Below, piece by piece: positions 18,436-26,923 of a stretch of 64,000 bases of DNA. The stretch spans positions 620,001 to 684,000 of the forward strand of contig NZ_FQXB01000001.1 in assembly GCF_900129845.1 (NCBI RefSeq). The letters run 5' to 3'. Made by a program: the position numbers and the translations under genes. Position 1 is the first letter of the stretch. Every line of letters begins with the position of its first letter. Source of the stretch: Cognatiyoonia sediminum. Lineage in GTDB: Bacteria; Pseudomonadota; Alphaproteobacteria; Rhodobacterales; Rhodobacteraceae. A model generated the notes under the pieces. It saw only the letters and a program-made list of their open reading frames with translations. It was not told the DNA's origin and made no database searches.

Positions 18436-19272
18436 ATGGAACATCAAAAAGAGGCTGATTCAGGCCTGCGCCGATCTCGTGGGCGTCCTCGCGATTGGCA
18501 CGATAAGACGGAGCAAAATACGATCAAATCCCTTGATCGAGCCATGCAGGTTTTTGAGTATTTGAGCCAAGAACAAGGGAAACCGCTTTCCCTTCTCGCA
18601 GAGGAAACAGGGCAATCGCCAGCCACGTTGTACCGAATTCTGGTCACTCTGGAAGGTCGCGGCTTGGTCGAGTTCGACGCAGAAAACCAGATTTGGCACA
18701 TCGGTTCGCAGGCCTTTGTCATTGGCGCACGGTTCTTAAGGCGCACGAGCCTTGTCGAACGTGCGCGGCCAATTCTACGACGTTTAATGGAAGCCACAGG
18801 TGAAACCGCAAACCTAGGGGTGGAGAAGGGGGGTATGGTCCTCTTTCTCAGTCAGGTTGAAACACACGAAAATATTCGAGCCTTCTTTCCACCCGGAACG
18901 CTTTCACCGATGCATTCCTCCGGCATTGGAAAAGCTTTGCTATCTCAAATGAGCGATGATCGCTTCGGGCAATGGCTGAAGGACCAACAGCTTGAGAAAT
19001 TCACAGACCGAACGCTTGCCAACGCAGACAATCTTAGGAAGGACCTAAAAGGCATTCGGCAAAGCGGCTATTCCTTCGACAACGAGGAAAAGAATGTGGG
19101 GATGCAATGCATCGCAGCACCCGTTTTCGACATGAACGGGGAAGTGGTCGCTGGGCTTTCAATCTCTGGCCCAACATCTCGTATGGCGATGCGGGAAATC
19201 GATGATCTCGGTCAGGCCGTCATTCGTTCGGCCAATGAGTTGAGCAATGCGATCGGCGGGCAGGTCCGATAG
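18436..19272 (+). CDS. bhcR: IclR family regulator BhcR
   Basis: A 278-residue IclR-type regulator. The N-terminal winged helix (about 30-95) includes LAEETGQSPATLYRILVTLE. The C-terminal effector domain (about 105-275) has the usual GMVLFLSQVE and SSGIGKALLSQ segments. In Paracoccus the homologous BhcR controls the bhc operon and responds to glyoxylate; divergence from bhcA supports the same role here. GTG 18433 and ATG 18436 are adjacent; ATG gives better spacing from AAAGG. It ends 12 bases before the convergent M81 gene. Confidence 0.88.
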   Translation: MEHQKEADSGLRRSRGRPRDWHDKTEQNTIKSLDRAMQVFEYLSQEQGKPLSLLAEETGQSPATLYRILVTLEGRGLVEFDAENQIWHIGSQAFVIGARFLRRTSLVERARPILRRLMEATGETANLGVEKGGMVLFLSQVETHENIRAFFPPGTLSPMHSSGIGKALLSQMSDDRFGQWLKDQQLEKFTDRTLANADNLRKDLKGIRQSGYSFDNEEKNVGMQCIAAPVFDMNGEVVAGLSISGPTSRMAMREIDDLGQAVIRSANELSNAIGGQVR

Positions 19273-19284
19273 GCCGGTTGGTTT

Positions 19285-20745
19285 TCAATCGAGTGCGAAG
19301 GGATCGTGGACGCGCGGCCAAAAGTTCAGGTCACGCTGTTTGAATTCAATCCTCGCCGTGTTCGGGTTCACCCGCCCAGGCGTGGCACAAAAGATCACGT
19401 CAGATGCAATTTCGGCAAAGGACGTGTAAAAATGAAACAGGGATTTCACTACGACCAGGTGCTTCTGCGACAGATCGATGCCCATCTGTTCAAATACTTC
19501 TGGGTGATAAACTTGTATCCGCAAATCATTGATAACGAGGTCAATTTCACCCTGGAGCCTTAGCCAAACCATCCTGCCGAGCGGCTCTAAAGCAGGTCCC
19601 AAATGCTGCTTCAACCCCGACTTGATCGCCATGATCCGACCACGGATATTCACAGGCCGGCCGGATGCGACTTCGACTTTGCCGCCAACATCCAACTCAA
19701 TTTCTGCGCCTTCGCCCATTGCAACACAAGCCTGAACCGCATCTGGATCCCAATAGATTGCTGATGCCAAATTACGAAGCCCGCGTTCCAGAATGGCTTC
19801 AAGCACATAGGTTGAATCTCCTGGTGCTCCGGCGCCCGAGTTATCAGACATATCCGCCAGAACGATGGGACCGGAGGAGGTGGCTTCGACTTGGTCCAAG
19901 GCCTCATCTAACTCGGAATAGGCCATAGCGACCTCGTCGCGCAGCTCAAAGAAGCGCTGGCCCAACGCCTTGGCTGTCTCTTGCGCCAATGGTAGATCGC
20001 CATTTGTTGTAACGAGCATTCGAGCACCGGTTTCGGGTAGATCTGCCCAAGGAAACCCATGTCCCAATGTGACTGACAATACCCCGGGAATGTCCTCCGC
20101 AGCCTCCATTTCTTTTTTAAACGCGCGCATCGGGTCTGTCTTGGTCAGAAACAGCGACACCATTCGACAGTCAAACATCCCAATTTGCGGTGAGATTTCA
20201 CCAGACAGCTGTCGTTTGGCCAGTGAAAAGAGTTCTTTAGCACGAGCTGCAGCATCATCATGTGGGTATTCCCGAAAAGCGATCAGTAGGTCCGCATGTT
20301 CCAATAAACGCGGTCGAAGGTGGCAGTGAAGGTCAAGAGCGACTCCGATAACTGCATCGGGGCAGAGGGCTCGGATTTCCGATACGATGCGTCCTTCGCA
20401 ATCGGGCTCATCCTCAGCGACCATGGCGCCGTGGAGCTGCAATAAGATGACATCGGGTTTTGCTGAGTTTCGAAGATCATCGAGTATTTCGTTCTTGAGC
20501 GCGTCAAAAGTCGTAGCTGTAGTCAGGCCGGCCGGTTCTGCAATGGCTGTAAGACTTTCGGTGACAGACCAATGCAACGCCTCAGCCCGCTGGCGCCAAA
20601 CGTGCAATGCTTCAGTCATAAGGTTTGGCGCATCTTGCGTCGCTGTGCCGTGTCGAAGGTAATAGGCTTCGTAATCAGAAAGAATGGTAGGAACGGGCGA
20701 AAACGTATTTGTTTCTGTGGACAGCGTTGCCATGAACAAATGCAT
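19285..20745 (-). CDS. M81 family (MlrC-like) metallopeptidase-related protein
   Basis: A 486-residue protein with the M81/DUF1485 N-terminal domain and MlrC C-terminal domain. Characteristic pieces are STETNTFSP (9-17), LQLHGAM (102-108), ALDLHCHL (136-143) with potential metal ligands D138, H140 and H142, and REYPHDD (158-164). The founding member MlrC degrades linearised microcystin in sphingomonads, but most family members sit in unrelated catabolic loci and their substrates are unknown. It is a single gene, with two perfect palindromes just upstream that look like operators. I do not infer toxin degradation. Confidence 0.85.
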   Translation of the reverse strand: MHLFMATLSTETNTFSPVPTILSDYEAYYLRHGTATQDAPNLMTEALHVWRQRAEALHWSVTESLTAIAEPAGLTTATTFDALKNEILDDLRNSAKPDVILLQLHGAMVAEDEPDCEGRIVSEIRALCPDAVIGVALDLHCHLRPRLLEHADLLIAFREYPHDDAAARAKELFSLAKRQLSGEISPQIGMFDCRMVSLFLTKTDPMRAFKKEMEAAEDIPGVLSVTLGHGFPWADLPETGARMLVTTNGDLPLAQETAKALGQRFFELRDEVAMAYSELDEALDQVEATSSGPIVLADMSDNSGAGAPGDSTYVLEAILERGLRNLASAIYWDPDAVQACVAMGEGAEIELDVGGKVEVASGRPVNIRGRIMAIKSGLKQHLGPALEPLGRMVWLRLQGEIDLVINDLRIQVYHPEVFEQMGIDLSQKHLVVVKSLFHFYTSFAEIASDVIFCATPGRVNPNTARIEFKQRDLNFWPRVHDPFALD

Positions 20746-21301
20746 TGATAGTCTCGTCGTGCTTAATTTATTTGGTACTGTGTTTGCACAGTAGGCGAGT
20801 TATTAAGTGTTTGCCAAACATGTAGTAAGCGTTTGGCGTTCTCGTCTAAGAAAATACGTATAATCAGTATTATGTAATATAAATTTTGAAAAACGGAATG
20901 AGAAGATAGCCTAAGCTAAGCTTTGTGGCATGATACACCCTGAGTTAATTCCACCTTAACTCCGGTTGCACTTAGAAAGCTCTCAACGCCAATGAAAGGT
21001 TACATTAACTAGATACCCTTTCATTTTGATTTAAAACAATTAAACCACAAATTGCATCGCAATCTAATTCGTATTCATTAAACGAATAGAAAAATTCTGG
21101 CTTTAGTCTTGTCGTCAAAGCTTCCCTTTGTACGATGAACTCTTAGAATTCGGACAGCGCCTTCTTAACTTCTGGTTACCACTCGAAGTGATCTGTTGTT
21201 CTCAGGACTAGAGATCACACACGCAAAAAATCTTTTGCTTTATTGACGCAGGTATTCGCATTTTAGTTGCAAGACGTGATTGGAATGTTAGTCAAACTTC
21301 T
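20746..21301. other. 556-bp A+T-rich gene-free stretch before aroQ
   Basis: No credible coding frame is visible on either strand. Besides the two palindromes at its left end it holds an ATTCGT/ACGAAT inverted repeat (21067-21087) and a TATAAT hexamer (20859) without a convincing -35. It is much more A+T rich than the flanking genes. It probably carries the divergent promoters of the M81 gene and aroQ; most of its length is unexplained. Confidence 0.6.
20776..20820 (-). promoter_or_regulatory. Two perfect palindromes upstream of the M81 gene
   Basis: TACTGTG-TTTG-CACAGTA (20776-20793) and TGTTTG-C-CAAACA (20808-20820) are perfect inverted repeats, 30 and 62 bases upstream of the M81 start. 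Their spacing and symmetry suit binding of one or two dimeric repressors. No neighbouring regulator gene is obvious except bhcR. Confidence 0.5.
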
Positions 21302-21748
21302 ATGACCCGATCACTGCTCATTTTAAATGGCCCCAATCTTAACATGCTTGGGACGCGCCAACCTGAGGTTTACGGCGGAACTACGCTTGCTCAAATTGAG
21401 GACGCATGTGCAAAATTCGCCTCTTCTTTTGGTATTTCTGTATCATTTGAGCAGTCCAATCACGAAGGAACGTTGGTCGACATTATCCAAGCATCGAAAG
21501 GTGTGCACGATGGTATCGTATTCAATGCGGGTGCCTACACGCATACTTCCTTAGCCTTGCACGACGCGATCGCCTCTGTGGAAATTCCCACCATTGAGCT
21601 TCACTTAAGCAATGTGCATGCGCGGGAACCGTTCAGACATCATTCTTATCTCGCGCCAGTATCCATCGGGCTAATTTGTGGATTTGGTGCCAATGGTTAT
21701 ACGCTCGCGATGACCGCAATGCATCAGCATCTCGAAGGCGGCGTATGA
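21302..21748 (+). CDS. aroQ: Type II 3-dehydroquinate dehydratase
   Basis: Converts 3-dehydroquinate to 3-dehydroshikimate in the shikimate pathway (or in quinate use). The 148-residue length is typical of the type II dodecameric enzyme. NGPNLNMLGTRQPEVYG (9-25) contains catalytic Y24. FNAGAYTHTS (74-83) and ELHLSNVHAREPFRHHS (99-115) hold the catalytic histidine (H101) and substrate contacts. The stop overlaps the start of a LuxR-type regulator by 4 bases, an unusual coupling for this housekeeping enzyme. Confidence 0.95.
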   Translation: MTRSLLILNGPNLNMLGTRQPEVYGGTTLAQIEDACAKFASSFGISVSFEQSNHEGTLVDIIQASKGVHDGIVFNAGAYTHTSLALHDAIASVEIPTIELHLSNVHAREPFRHHSYLAPVSIGLICGFGANGYTLAMTAMHQHLEGGV

Positions 21749-22500
21749 GCGATTTAATCGACTACCTCAACGCTGCAACAAACGCACGATCGGATCAGGA
21801 GCTTTGGAATCTCCACACCGAACGCATGAAGCGCTACGGCTTTGATCGTTTGTTATACGGCTACACGCGCTACCGAACGGTTTCTTCGCTTGGCGATTTG
21901 GATGATATGGTTTTGCTGTCGAACCATACACGCGAATACATGGATACCTTCATGTCCGGCGGGCATTATCAACAAGGGCCGATGGTACGTTGGGCATTAG
22001 AAAATGACGGGGCGTGTAGCTGGCGTTGGATGCAAGATCTCGCACAGGCCGATATGTTGACCGATGGCGAGAAGATGGTGATTGCGTTCAACCAATCAAT
22101 GGACGTCACAGCAGGCTATACCGTTAGCTTTCGGTCGGTGTCGCATAGGACCAAAGGCGCCATTGCCCTAACTGCCAAGCCCGGCATGACACAAGACGAA
22201 GTGGAAGAAATTTGGGCTGAGCACGGCGACGAATTGACCGCTGTCAATAATGTCATGCACCTGAAACTACATACACTGCCCTACTCCGGTGCCAGAGCAC
22301 TTACAAAGCGACAGCGTGAAGTTTTGCAATGGGTTGGCGATGGCAAAACCACCCAAGATATTGCGGTCCTGTTGAATTTGACAGCAGCGACAGTCGAAAA
22401 GCATCTGCGGCTTGCGCGTGAAGCCTTGGACGTCGAAACAACTGCGCAGGCAGTTCTTAAGGCGGCTTTCTACAACCAGATGTTTGTGGCCGAAGCGTAG
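21745..22500 (+). CDS. LuxR-type regulator with autoinducer-binding-like domain, no luxI partner
   Basis: A 251-residue protein with an autoinducer-binding-like N-terminal domain (about 10-165) and a LuxR-type HTH at about 186-240 (LTKRQREVLQWVGDGKTTQDI). No acyl-homoserine-lactone synthase gene is in the window, so it is a LuxR solo here. The segment HYQQGPMVRWAL aligns with the YLERDPVVRHAL-type motif of LuxR/TraR proteins. It carries glycine where the ligand-contacting aspartate is normally found, so a different ligand is possible. The start lies inside the aroQ stop. Confidence 0.85.
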   Translation: MSDLIDYLNAATNARSDQELWNLHTERMKRYGFDRLLYGYTRYRTVSSLGDLDDMVLLSNHTREYMDTFMSGGHYQQGPMVRWALENDGACSWRWMQDLAQADMLTDGEKMVIAFNQSMDVTAGYTVSFRSVSHRTKGAIALTAKPGMTQDEVEEIWAEHGDELTAVNNVMHLKLHTLPYSGARALTKRQREVLQWVGDGKTTQDIAVLLNLTAATVEKHLRLAREALDVETTAQAVLKAAFYNQMFVAEA

Positions 22501-22619
22501 GTAATTTCGGCTGTCACGCCGGATTGACATTCGATTTTTGACTCGATGCTCAAAAAGGTACGGAATACCTTACTTTCCTGACGCTAGGTAAAATGCAACT
22601 TTTTAAGTGTTCCGTGAGT

Positions 22620-22808
22620 GGTGGCCTAAGGCCTTGGAACAGCGGGTCGGACCCCTAGCGATTTCTAGGCTAGCCGATCCGCATTACCAGTCGCCGAGGG
22701 CGAAACCCCATGTCCCTGGTGTCTGTTTTGTGCGTTTGTCCCCATCCCAAATGGATGCGCACGACATCATCGGCATCGTGTTCTCCCGACGCGGTGCCTT
22801 TTTCTTTT
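22620..22808 (+). ncRNA. Candidate structured small RNA between the LuxR gene and the DUF3179 gene
   Basis: The 407-bp gap 22501-22907 has no good coding frame but folds strongly on the plus strand. One hairpin pairs GCGG/CCGC, TCGG/CCGA and CCTAG/CTAGG across 22642-22682. A short TCGCC/GGCGA stem follows near 22690. A nested hairpin pairs GGTGTC/GACATC, GTGCG/CGCAC and CATCC/GGATG across 22718-22768. An intrinsic terminator closes the region. The 5' end is not fixed; I see TTGACA-like hexamers near 22524 and 22536 but no clear -10. I could not match it to 6S, SRP, tmRNA or RNase P RNA by eye. Confidence 0.55.
22772..22808 (+). terminator. Intrinsic terminator without an upstream protein gene
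   Basis: GGCATCGTG (22772-22780) pairs with CGCGGTGCC (22790-22798) as a 9-bp stem with two G-U pairs, followed by TTTTTCTTTT. It is 270 bases after the LuxR stop and 100 bases before the next start, so it most likely ends the small RNA proposed here (or a long LuxR 3' UTR). Confidence 0.8.
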
Positions 22809-22907
22809 AGGTCAACAAGTCGATAAACTCCGTCTGAAGAAGACGTGATTAGGTAAATTGCCAGTTAGAGGACAAAATGAAACGGCAATAACGACCGGAA
22901 TCTAGTC

Positions 22908-24290
22908 ATGTTTCTCACGGCCTCTAAGCGCATCGCCGCAATTGCTGCGGCGGTTTTTATGATTTTGAGTTCAAACTCTACCGCGGCATTCGCCCAAACC
23001 GCAAACGAACTTCCAAGCTATGTAATCGAGCAGTTCGGAACGCCCCCTACGGTCCCCGAAGGTGCATTCGATGAAGAATTATTGTCCCACATCCAAGTTG
23101 CCCTTGTCGATAGCCTCGAAGGCGCAGGCTGGGGCCAACCTCAAAGCAATGCACTCCGAGCAATCGGAGCCTCAGCAGACCCACGTTTAGCGTGGATTAT
23201 CAGTGATTTCCTCCGTTTCTCTTCTGGTCGAAATCTAAACGCAGAACTCGCCGCCGCAGCATCCGAACTTTTGGGTAAAGAGATGGGAACCAGTGATGCT
23301 TGGGGGAATGTGACGGATCATTTGATGGCGTGGGATATCCCTGCTCCACCTGATTACCTTGACTACAAGCGCCGCGTTTTCACTCGGATTGTACCAGGAT
23401 GGGAAGGTATCTTTGTAGAGGGCGACATCGATTGGCGCCACGTGTCTTGGGGCGGCGTTCTGATCGATGACCGGCCATATGACACCACGGACGAGGCGTG
23501 CAATTGCATTCCCGCAGCCGACAATCCCGAAGTGACTTCCGCTGAGGAGGCAGATTGGCTGTCAGACGATACCGTCATATTTGGCATAGAAATCAATGGT
23601 GAAGCCCGCGCCTACCCGCGTCGCATCATGGAAGTTCGGGAGATGATCAATGATACGCTCGGAGGGCGCGACCTTGGCATTCCCTATTGTACTTTGTGTG
23701 GCGCGGCTCAAGCCTACTACACCGACGAACTCGATTATGACATCGAGCGGCCGATCTTGCGGACTTCCGGGCTTCTGATCCGTTCAAACAAGGTCATGTA
23801 TGACATCACCAGCGGATCGGTTTTTGACACCTTTCTTGGGAAAGCTGTGACTGGCCCCCTCGCCGAACTTGGTGTTGTGTTAGAGCAAGCACCCGTGATC
23901 ACAACTACATGGGGCGAATGGAAAGCGGTACATCCGGACACGACCGTCCTCGCAGAACATCTCGCTTTAGGACGTGATTTCGACTTCCGGAACAATCGCG
24001 ACGCCGAAGGCCCGATCTTCCCCGTGGGCGATGTTGATCCGCGTTTACCCGTGCATGAGGATATCATCGGCATTGTGACCGCCTCTGGCACCCCAATCGC
24101 CTTCCCGCGGGCCAATGCATTAGTCGCTCTAACGGATGGCCAAGCTGTCGGCTTCGAAAACGTCCGCTTGGTCTTAGATGCAGGAGGAATCAAAGCTGTG
24201 GACGCAAACGGCGACGACCTCGGCAGCCATCAAGCATTCTGGTTCGCATGGTCCCAATTCCATCCCGAAACCGAACTCTGGCAAGGCTAA
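22908..24290 (+). CDS. Secreted DUF3179 domain protein
   Basis: A 460-residue exported protein. A signal peptide covers about residues 1-29 (hydrophobic run AAIAAAVFMIL, ending AAFAQ). The central and C-terminal part matches the DUF3179 pattern, with NGEARAYPRRIM, GIPYCTLCGAAQAYY (a CxxC pair) and LRTSGLLIRSNKVMYD. The biochemical role of this family is unknown. The N-terminal 150 residues look helical with HEAT-like character. It is a lone gene facing the tsf terminator. Confidence 0.82.
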   Translation: MFLTASKRIAAIAAAVFMILSSNSTAAFAQTANELPSYVIEQFGTPPTVPEGAFDEELLSHIQVALVDSLEGAGWGQPQSNALRAIGASADPRLAWIISDFLRFSSGRNLNAELAAAASELLGKEMGTSDAWGNVTDHLMAWDIPAPPDYLDYKRRVFTRIVPGWEGIFVEGDIDWRHVSWGGVLIDDRPYDTTDEACNCIPAADNPEVTSAEEADWLSDDTVIFGIEINGEARAYPRRIMEVREMINDTLGGRDLGIPYCTLCGAAQAYYTDELDYDIERPILRTSGLLIRSNKVMYDITSGSVFDTFLGKAVTGPLAELGVVLEQAPVITTTWGEWKAVHPDTTVLAEHLALGRDFDFRNNRDAEGPIFPVGDVDPRLPVHEDIIGIVTASGTPIAFPRANALVALTDGQAVGFENVRLVLDAGGIKAVDANGDDLGSHQAFWFAWSQFHPETELWQG

Positions 24291-24293
24291 ACT

Positions 24294-24320
24294 AAAAGGC
24301 CCGCCAAATTGACGGGCCTT
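24294..24320 (-). terminator. Terminator of the rpsB-tsf operon
   Basis: AAGGCCCG (24296-24303) and CGGGCCTT (24313-24320) form an 8-bp stem with a 9-base loop; on the minus strand it is followed by TTTT. It lies 22 bases past the tsf stop and 6 bases beyond the convergent DUF3179 stop. Confidence 0.85.
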
Positions 24321-24341
24321 CCGTAAGATTTTCAGTCAGCC

Positions 24342-25214
24342 TTAGCTGTTCATCTTCGCAACTTCTTCTGCGAAGTTCTCTTCTTTCTTTTCAATACCTT
24401 CACCCACTTCGAGGCGAACAAAACCCGTGATTTCCACACCAGCTTCGGATGCCGCAGCACCAACCGTTAGGTCTGGGTTCACAACGAAGGCTTGGTTCAC
24501 AAGTGTGACTTCAGACATGTACTTTTTCATGCGGCCAACAATCATTTTTTCGATGACCTGCTCTGGTTTGCCGGACTCGCGCGCAATGTCCATCTGAACC
24601 TGCTTTTCCTTCTCAACCACAGCTGGGTCGAGGTCATCTTCGCTCAAAGAGGCTGGGTTCGTAGCTGCGATGTGCATCGCAACTTGACGTGCAAAGGCTT
24701 CGTTTTCGCCTTTGGTCGCAACCAGAACACCGATCTTGCCCATGCCTGTGGCCGCAGCGTTGTGCACGTAGTTCACAACCGCGTCGCCTTCGAGGGCTGC
24801 CATACGGCGCACGGACATGTTCTCGCCAATAACAGCAACAGCGTCGGTAACAGTCTGCTCAACGGTTTTACCGTCCATGTCAGCCGCTTTCAGCGCGTCC
24901 ACGTCGTTCACGCCCAACGCAACCTGAGCGATGCCAGCAACCATTTTCTGGAAGTCAGCATTTTTACCAACAAAGTCAGTTTCAGAGTTCACTTCAACAG
25001 CGATGCCTTTGCCGCCTTCAACGGCAACCGCGACCAAGCCTTCCGCAGCCGTACGGCCGGATTTCTTTGCAGCTTTTGCCAAACCTTTGGTGCGCAGCCA
25101 GTCAACAGCGGCTTCCATGTCGCCATCTGTCTCTGTCAGCGCTTTTTTCGCGTCCATCATGCCTGCGCCTGTGGATTCGCGCAGCTCTTTCACCAATGCA
25201 GCGGTGATTGCCAT
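24342..25214 (-). CDS. tsf: Translation elongation factor Ts
   Basis: EF-Ts is the guanine-nucleotide exchange factor for EF-Tu. The 290-residue protein has the N-terminal UBA-like domain [20 protein letters not shown] (8-27), the [17 protein letters not shown] segment and the conserved TDFVGKN motif that contacts EF-Tu. It follows rpsB by 80 bases in the universal bacterial order rpsB-tsf and ends at an intrinsic terminator. Confidence 0.98.
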   Translation of the reverse strand: MAITAALVKELRESTGAGMMDAKKALTETDGDMEAAVDWLRTKGLAKAAKKSGRTAAEGLVAVAVEGGKGIAVEVNSETDFVGKNADFQKMVAGIAQVALGVNDVDALKAADMDGKTVEQTVTDAVAVIGENMSVRRMAALEGDAVVNYVHNAAATGMGKIGVLVATKGENEAFARQVAMHIAATNPASLSEDDLDPAVVEKEKQVQMDIARESGKPEQVIEKMIVGRMKKYMSEVTLVNQAFVVNPDLTVGAAASEAGVEITGFVRLEVGEGIEKKEENFAEEVAKMNS

Positions 25215-25294
25215 GTCTTTTCTCCTAAACGGAATTTGAAATGCTCGGGCGGGGGCGTACCCCTGCCCTGTAACAGTTTTACGAAGTCGCGCGC

Positions 25295-26095
25295 TTATTC
25301 AGCGGCTGGTGCTTCTTCGGCAGCAGCTTCTTCAGTCGGCGCTTCCTCAGCAGGCAGCTCTTCAGCAACGTCTTCCATCGCACCCATATCGACGCCAGCG
25401 GCACCAAGCTGTGCGGACATACCGTCAAGCGCTGCGCGTGCGGCCAGATCACAGTACAGCGCGATTGCGCGGGCTGCGTCGTCGTTGCCTGGGATCACGT
25501 AGTCGACACCTTCTGGTGTGCAATTTGTATCCACAACAGCAACCACAGGAATGCCGAGCTTCTTTGCTTCTGCGATAGCGAGGTCTTCTTTGTTTACGTC
25601 GATGACGAAAAGCAGATCTGGCGTGCCGCCCATCTCAGCGATGCCGCCCAAAGACGCTTGCAGTTTGCCCTGCTCGCGCTCCATGCCAAGACGCTCTTTC
25701 TTGGTCAGACCAGCAAAGCCGGTCGCCGCAGCTTCTTCAATTGCGCGCAAACGGCTGATCGACTGGGATACAGTCTGCCAGTTTGTCAGCGTGCCGCCCA
25801 ACCAACGGTGGTTCATATAGTATTGTGCGGATTTCTCAGCGGCTTCAGCGATTGGCTTGGCAGCCTGACGCTTTGTGCCAACGAATAGAATGCGACCGCC
25901 CTTAGCAACAGTGTCACGGATGACCTGAAGCGCTTGATCCAACATTGGAACTGTCTGGGTCAGGTCCATGATGTGAATGCCGTTGCGGCTGCCGTAGATG
26001 TAGTTTTGCATCTTTGGGTTCCAGCGCGCTGTCTGGTGGCCAAAGTGAACGCCAGCTTCGAGCAGCTGACGCATGGTGAACTCAGGAAGAGCCAT
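25295..26095 (-). CDS. rpsB: 30S ribosomal protein S2
   Basis: A 266-residue S2 protein of the small ribosomal subunit. [20 protein letters not shown] at the start and [20 protein letters not shown] and [13 protein letters not shown] are S2 signatures. An acidic, alanine-rich C-terminal tail (about 245-266) is typical of Rhodobacterales. The start is ATG 26095; the frame is open 50 codons upstream but that part is leader RNA. A good promoter lies 122-150 bases upstream. Confidence 0.98.
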   Translation of the reverse strand: MALPEFTMRQLLEAGVHFGHQTARWNPKMQNYIYGSRNGIHIMDLTQTVPMLDQALQVIRDTVAKGGRILFVGTKRQAAKPIAEAAEKSAQYYMNHRWLGGTLTNWQTVSQSISRLRAIEEAAATGFAGLTKKERLGMEREQGKLQASLGGIAEMGGTPDLLFVIDVNKEDLAIAEAKKLGIPVVAVVDTNCTPEGVDYVIPGNDDAARAIALYCDLAARAALDGMSAQLGAAGVDMGAMEDVAEELPAEEAPTEEAAAEEAPAAE

Positions 26096-26216
26096 GTGTC
26101 CGTATCCTTTTCCGGTTTCAAGCCTCAGCGGGGGATCAACCTTTTTGGTCAACCGGTGGATGCTTTGGGATGTCTCCCCATCACACCCGCCCCCGCCTGC
26201 GGGATTAAGTAGGCGG

Positions 26217-26245
26217 CGTATAGAATGGGTTTTGTGCTCTGGCAA
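26217..26245 (-). promoter_or_regulatory. Promoter of rpsB-tsf
   Basis: On the minus strand TTGCCA (26245-26240) is followed after exactly 17 bases by TATACG (26222-26217). Transcription would start near 26210 and give a leader of about 115 bases (to 26096), which contains G-rich self-complementary segments and may be the site of S2 autoregulation. The promoter is squeezed into the gap after the GNAT gene. Confidence 0.7.
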
Positions 26246-26265
26246 GAGCGAAAATCGAAGAAAAC

Positions 26266-26832
26266 CTAGGGTTTCAGCAACAAATGCCAGGATTCATTTG
26301 GCGTGTTCCAATTGGTCTTGATCACAGGCGCCTGCGCAATGTCGCGATAGCCCATCTCTTCATAGAACGCGAGGCGTTGAGCATTGCGATTTGTTGTGAT
26401 GACGGACACACCTCTTTTGCCCGGATGGGCCTCCGCATCTTCCAACATGCAGTGGGCAATGCCATTGCCGCGAAACTGCTCATAAGTTGCGAGAACATAG
26501 ATGTATCGGGTTTCGAGCGCTTGATTTTCCAGAAGCGTCAGTGGCCGAATGATAGGGTGCATATCTTCGGTCAGAGGTTCGGGTTGGGATGCAGTAACAT
26601 ATGAGATCATCATACCCGCGGTTTCGCCATTTATCTCAGCGACGGTGGCATTCTTCCAAGAGAATTTACCTTCAATACGCGCAGCATATCGAGCGCCAGC
26701 GTCTAGTGGTGTTTCTCCTCGGTGAACCATGCCCTTCCAAACGGCTTCGGGTAACCCCTCACCGGCTATACTGGTCAAGGCGGCAATATCTGTGGCGTCA
26801 TCTAAAGTGGCTGGGCGCAATCGTATTGTCAT
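26266..26832 (-). CDS. GNAT family N-acetyltransferase
   Basis: A 188-residue Gcn5-related acetyltransferase. [20 protein letters not shown] is the usual first strand-helix. The acetyl-CoA motif appears as [23 protein letters not shown] (about 118-140, with R/Q-x-x-G-x-G/A changed to QFRGNGIA). [18 protein letters not shown] (about 151-168) is the terminal motif. The substrate cannot be inferred. The gene ends only about 20 bases before the rpsB -35 element on the same strand. Confidence 0.85.
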   Translation of the reverse strand: MTIRLRPATLDDATDIAALTSIAGEGLPEAVWKGMVHRGETPLDAGARYAARIEGKFSWKNATVAEINGETAGMMISYVTASQPEPLTEDMHPIIRPLTLLENQALETRYIYVLATYEQFRGNGIAHCMLEDAEAHPGKRGVSVITTNRNAQRLAFYEEMGYRDIAQAPVIKTNWNTPNESWHLLLKP

Positions 26833-26889
26833 GCGTAGGGCTCCGTTTGGCTACCCACCGCAAGTATGTTTTACCGTTAGGTTGACACA

Positions 26890-26909
26890 AGGTCAGGTAA
26901 TCCTGACCT
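26890..26909. repeat. Perfect inverted repeat between HupE-like and GNAT genes
   Basis: AGGTCAGG-TAAT-CCTGACCT, an 8-bp perfect palindrome with a 4-base centre and no T-run on either strand. It lies 14 bases from the HupE-like stop and 58 bases before the GNAT start, so it may be an operator for the GNAT gene or a weak terminator. Confidence 0.45.
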
Positions 26910-26923
26910 AGCAATCTCTCGCT

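Noticed and set aside
20859-20864. A perfect TATAAT hexamer
   Set aside because: No -35 at 16-18 bases and no gene for over 400 bases downstream; chance is likely in A+T-rich DNA.
22620-22808. A riboswitch for the DUF3179 gene
   Set aside because: The terminator lies about 100 bases before the gene and no alternative antiterminator pairing or known aptamer core is evident; an independent small RNA fits better.
24492-25502. A 336-codon frame opposite tsf and rpsB
   Set aside because: Fully antisense to two essential, motif-complete genes, and low complexity at its 3' end.
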